A program made the position numbers and the translations under genes. From contig FR896034.1 in NCBI GenBank assembly GCA_000435475.1, forward strand, positions 1 to 6,999: 6,999 nucleotides of DNA, read 5' to 3'. Source of the stretch: Cryptobacterium sp. CAG:338. GTDB taxonomy: Bacteria > Actinomycetota > Coriobacteriia > Coriobacteriales > Eggerthellaceae. Under the pieces are notes generated by a model. It was not told the origin of the DNA. It did no database searches and saw nothing but the letters and a program-made list of their open reading frames with translations. Every line of letters starts with the position of its first letter. Within the stretch, counting starts at the first letter, position 1. Shown in pieces: positions 6,008 to 6,999 of this stretch.

Positions 6008-6318
6008 TTACCACTCAATAACAAATTGCTGATAGTTCCGTCTTTGATGAAAAAGACGGCACAAAATGACTAGCGATCCTTCAATGCGATAAATAATTAC
6101 ATAATTACCTACGAGATGCTCCCGGTATCCACCAGATGACAAATAGAACTTCCTAGAAACAGAATGGATCATAGGATTCTCTGCTAAAAACGAGTAGCAC
6201 CCTCTATAGAATCCACAAATTTTTTTAAACTTTTTTTCGATGCCGCGATCACATAGTAAGCAACAAGCTCTTCGAAATCCTCTTGAAAGGCTTCAGTCTT
6301 GATAAGGTTCCAAGCCAT
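6008..6318 (-). pseudogene. RelE/ParE-like toxin, split by a one-base frameshift
   Basis: Hand translation from ATG 6318 gives MAWNLIKTEAFQEDFEELVA and on to EGATRF, then TAG (6184-6186), 44 residues. Shifting back one base at the T run before the stop continues as LAENPMIHSVSRKF...YREHLVGNYVIIYRI...VILCRLFHQRRNYQQFVIEW to TAA 6008-6010, 59 residues. Joined, these make a full-length (about 104 codons) RelE/ParE-fold toxin: N-terminal helices, the AENPM turn and the final strand ILCRLFHQRRNY typical of these mRNA- or gyrase-directed toxins. The 311-bp length is one short of a multiple of three. AGGAAG lies just upstream of the ATG, and the gene overlaps the antitoxin end by 26 bp. A six-T run would restore the frame. 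Mutation, sequencing error or -1 slippage are all possible. Confidence 0.75.
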
Positions 6319-6673
6319 ATTGCTTCCTAACACTTTCGAACATCTCACCTACTGGGCCTACTCGGCCTTCGGCTATGTCGTCTTCTGCTTTTTGAAGCTT
6401 GTGCTTAATAGAAACTATTTTGTTTTGAATCTCTTCATACTTATCAACCAGTTCATCACCTTCGTACCCTTCAGCAACAAGCTGACGAAGGATTGTTACC
6501 GAATTGTCTTCATCATTAACTTTTAACGGCTGAAGTAAGAGACCATTTTCGGTCCAAGTACACAGAGCGTATTCATCAAAACCGCCTGCCTCGTAAAACT
6601 TTGAGGGAATGGTGATTTGACGTTTACTGGAAATTTTTACTGTTTGAGATTGATTTAACGCGGACACTCCCAT
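6293..6673 (-). CDS. AbrB/SpoVT-fold antitoxin of a type II toxin-antitoxin pair
   Basis: 126 residues from ATG 6673, with AAGGAG five bases upstream (6679-6684). Residues about 10-51 are the swapped-hairpin AbrB/MazE-type DNA-binding domain (VKISSKRQITIPSKFYEAGG, then GLLLQPL). Residues about 60-105 are helical and charged, and the tail MFESVRKQYGLEPYQD probably contacts the toxin. Such antitoxins neutralise the toxin and repress their own operon. The toxin reading frame starts 26 bp before this gene's stop, a classic coupled arrangement. The operator-like repeat at 6683-6707 touches the ribosome binding site, so the protein could block both transcription and initiation. The antitoxin is intact although the toxin frame is broken. 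Confidence 0.85.
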   Translation of the reverse strand: MGVSALNQSQTVKISSKRQITIPSKFYEAGGFDEYALCTWTENGLLLQPLKVNDEDNSVTILRQLVAEGYEGDELVDKYEEIQNKIVSIKHKLQKAEDDIAEGRVGPVGEMFESVRKQYGLEPYQD

Positions 6674-6765
6674 TGCTTCTCCTTACCAAGCGCTTGGTGC
6701 TTGGTAATAGCATAGCAAAGCTCCTGAGCAGAATACTGTGCGCCCAACTCAAAAAGTTCACGCAT
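6655..6765 (-). other. Candidate 36-codon leader ORF overlapping the antitoxin start
   Basis: ATG 6765, one codon after an in-frame TAA, opens a frame of 36 residues (MRELFELGAQYSAQELCYAI and on) to TAA 6655-6657. It crosses the operator and the antitoxin start in another frame. The composition is protein-like, but there is no good Shine-Dalgarno and a frame this short is not improbable by chance. If translated it could couple initiation to the antitoxin; otherwise it is a chance frame over the promoter region. Confidence 0.2.
6683..6707. promoter_or_regulatory. Three-half-site operator upstream of the antitoxin
   Basis: The plus strand reads TTACCAAGC, GCTTGGT, GCTTGGTAA. ACCAAGCGCTTGGT (6685-6698) is a perfect 14-bp palindrome, a third GCTTGGT follows at 6699-6705, and the outer nine bases are also inverted copies. 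The site overlaps the antitoxin ribosome binding site by two bases. It is the likely binding site of the AbrB-type antitoxin or its toxin complex; that is inferred from position and symmetry. Confidence 0.65.
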
Positions 6766-6812
6766 TGATTACTTACTAGCCGTTTAGCGGTTGGTTTATT
6801 GTTTCGGACGCT

Positions 6813-6953
6813 TCACGTCCTCAACAGATGGAAGCTATTAATCAAAAGATGCGCAGCCGTAAAGACTGCTAAATCCACCACTGCAGAAATCACTATGCCT
6901 AGCGCCGCAGTGACCGCTAGATAAACCTTCATAGCAAACGCCAGATTCGTCAT
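6813..6953 (-). CDS. Candidate small membrane protein, 46 residues
   Basis: ATG 6953 opens a frame ending at TGA 6813-6815. Almost the whole product is hydrophobic (KVYLAVTAALGIVISAVVDL, then AVFTAAHLLINSFHLL), long enough for one or two membrane helices. No Shine-Dalgarno precedes it, but the ATG immediately follows a TAA (TAAATG) closing another frame open to the right edge, so coupled translation from an upstream gene is possible. No family is recognised. The distance to the antitoxin and the operator between them suggest a separate transcript. Confidence 0.4.
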   Translation of the reverse strand: MTNLAFAMKVYLAVTAALGIVISAVVDLAVFTAAHLLINSFHLLRT

Positions 6954-6999
6954 TTAAGTAGCCGCTACATCTGCCACATTTTCAGCTTGCGTGCACTTT
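6954..6999 (-). other. Possible C-terminal end of a further leftward gene
   Basis: The minus frame ending at TAA 6954-6956 is open to the window edge and reads CTQAENVADVAAT before the stop. Fourteen codons are too few to tell a gene end from chance. The tight TAAATG junction with the small membrane protein is the only support. Confidence 0.2.

Noticed and set aside
6038..6059. CCGTCTTT / AAAGACGG hairpin as terminator of the toxin
   Set aside because: It falls inside the toxin's C-terminal coding region and has no T run after it on the minus strand.
6299..6526. 75-codon plus-strand frame opposite the antitoxin
   Set aside because: It is antisense to a well-supported AbrB-type gene with a good ribosome binding site; its Phe/Leu-rich product reflects the reverse complement of charged helices.
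6806..6820. GGACG / CGTCC hairpin after the small membrane protein
   Set aside because: The five-bp stem overlaps the stop codon and is followed by GAAACAATAAACC, not a T run, so a terminator call is not supported.

Overview
The window looks like an accessory stretch of a Gram-positive chromosome, most likely an anaerobic gut or oral actinobacterium of the Coriobacteriia type. That guess rests on an adhesin with Cna-B-like segments and a Ser/Asp/Asn-rich stalk, a TipAS-type MerR regulator, a putative-TM-nitroreductase remnant and moderate, AT-leaning composition. It is an inference from gene style; no marker gene fixes the taxon.

Left third (1-3328): a large surface adhesin gene runs leftward from 1975 and leaves the window still open after 658 codons. 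Its stalk holds a run of nine G residues on the coding strand. In the present length the gene is in frame, but a change of one base either way meets a stop within about 15 codons, so the tract is a strong candidate ON/OFF phase-variation switch. About 816 bp without a convincing gene separate it from a divergent gene (2792-3328) for a membrane-anchored or lipoprotein-like protein with a probable beta-sandwich outer domain. This gap is rich in short repeats: CGAGAATT three times, a bipartite TTTTATGTAA/GCTAGTA element twice, an AAATGCTA hairpin, and about six degenerate units spaced near 24 bp.

Middle (3330-5870): gene decay around one intact regulator. The TipAS-type MerR gene (3928-4731) has its own MerR-class promoter with a 19-bp spacer and an embedded dyad. 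Downstream on the same strand lie a nitroreductase lacking its N-terminal half and a further 48-codon fragment. Upstream lie a hairpin terminator, a 45-residue one-helix membrane protein, and a head-to-head pair of 5'-truncated genes (SRPBCC-like, leftward; TetR-like, rightward) that meet near 5351-5368, as if a deletion removed their shared promoter region and both N-termini.

Right part (6008-6999): a type II toxin-antitoxin pair transcribed leftward. The AbrB/SpoVT-fold antitoxin (6293-6673) is intact, with a strong ribosome binding site and a three-half-site operator just upstream. The RelE/ParE-like toxin overlaps it by 26 bp and is easily missed, because it is split by an apparent one-base loss in a T run that creates a TAG stop after 44 codons; the remaining 59 residues continue in the -1 frame. 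Upstream lies a candidate 46-residue small membrane protein, and the window ends in what may be the tail of another leftward gene.
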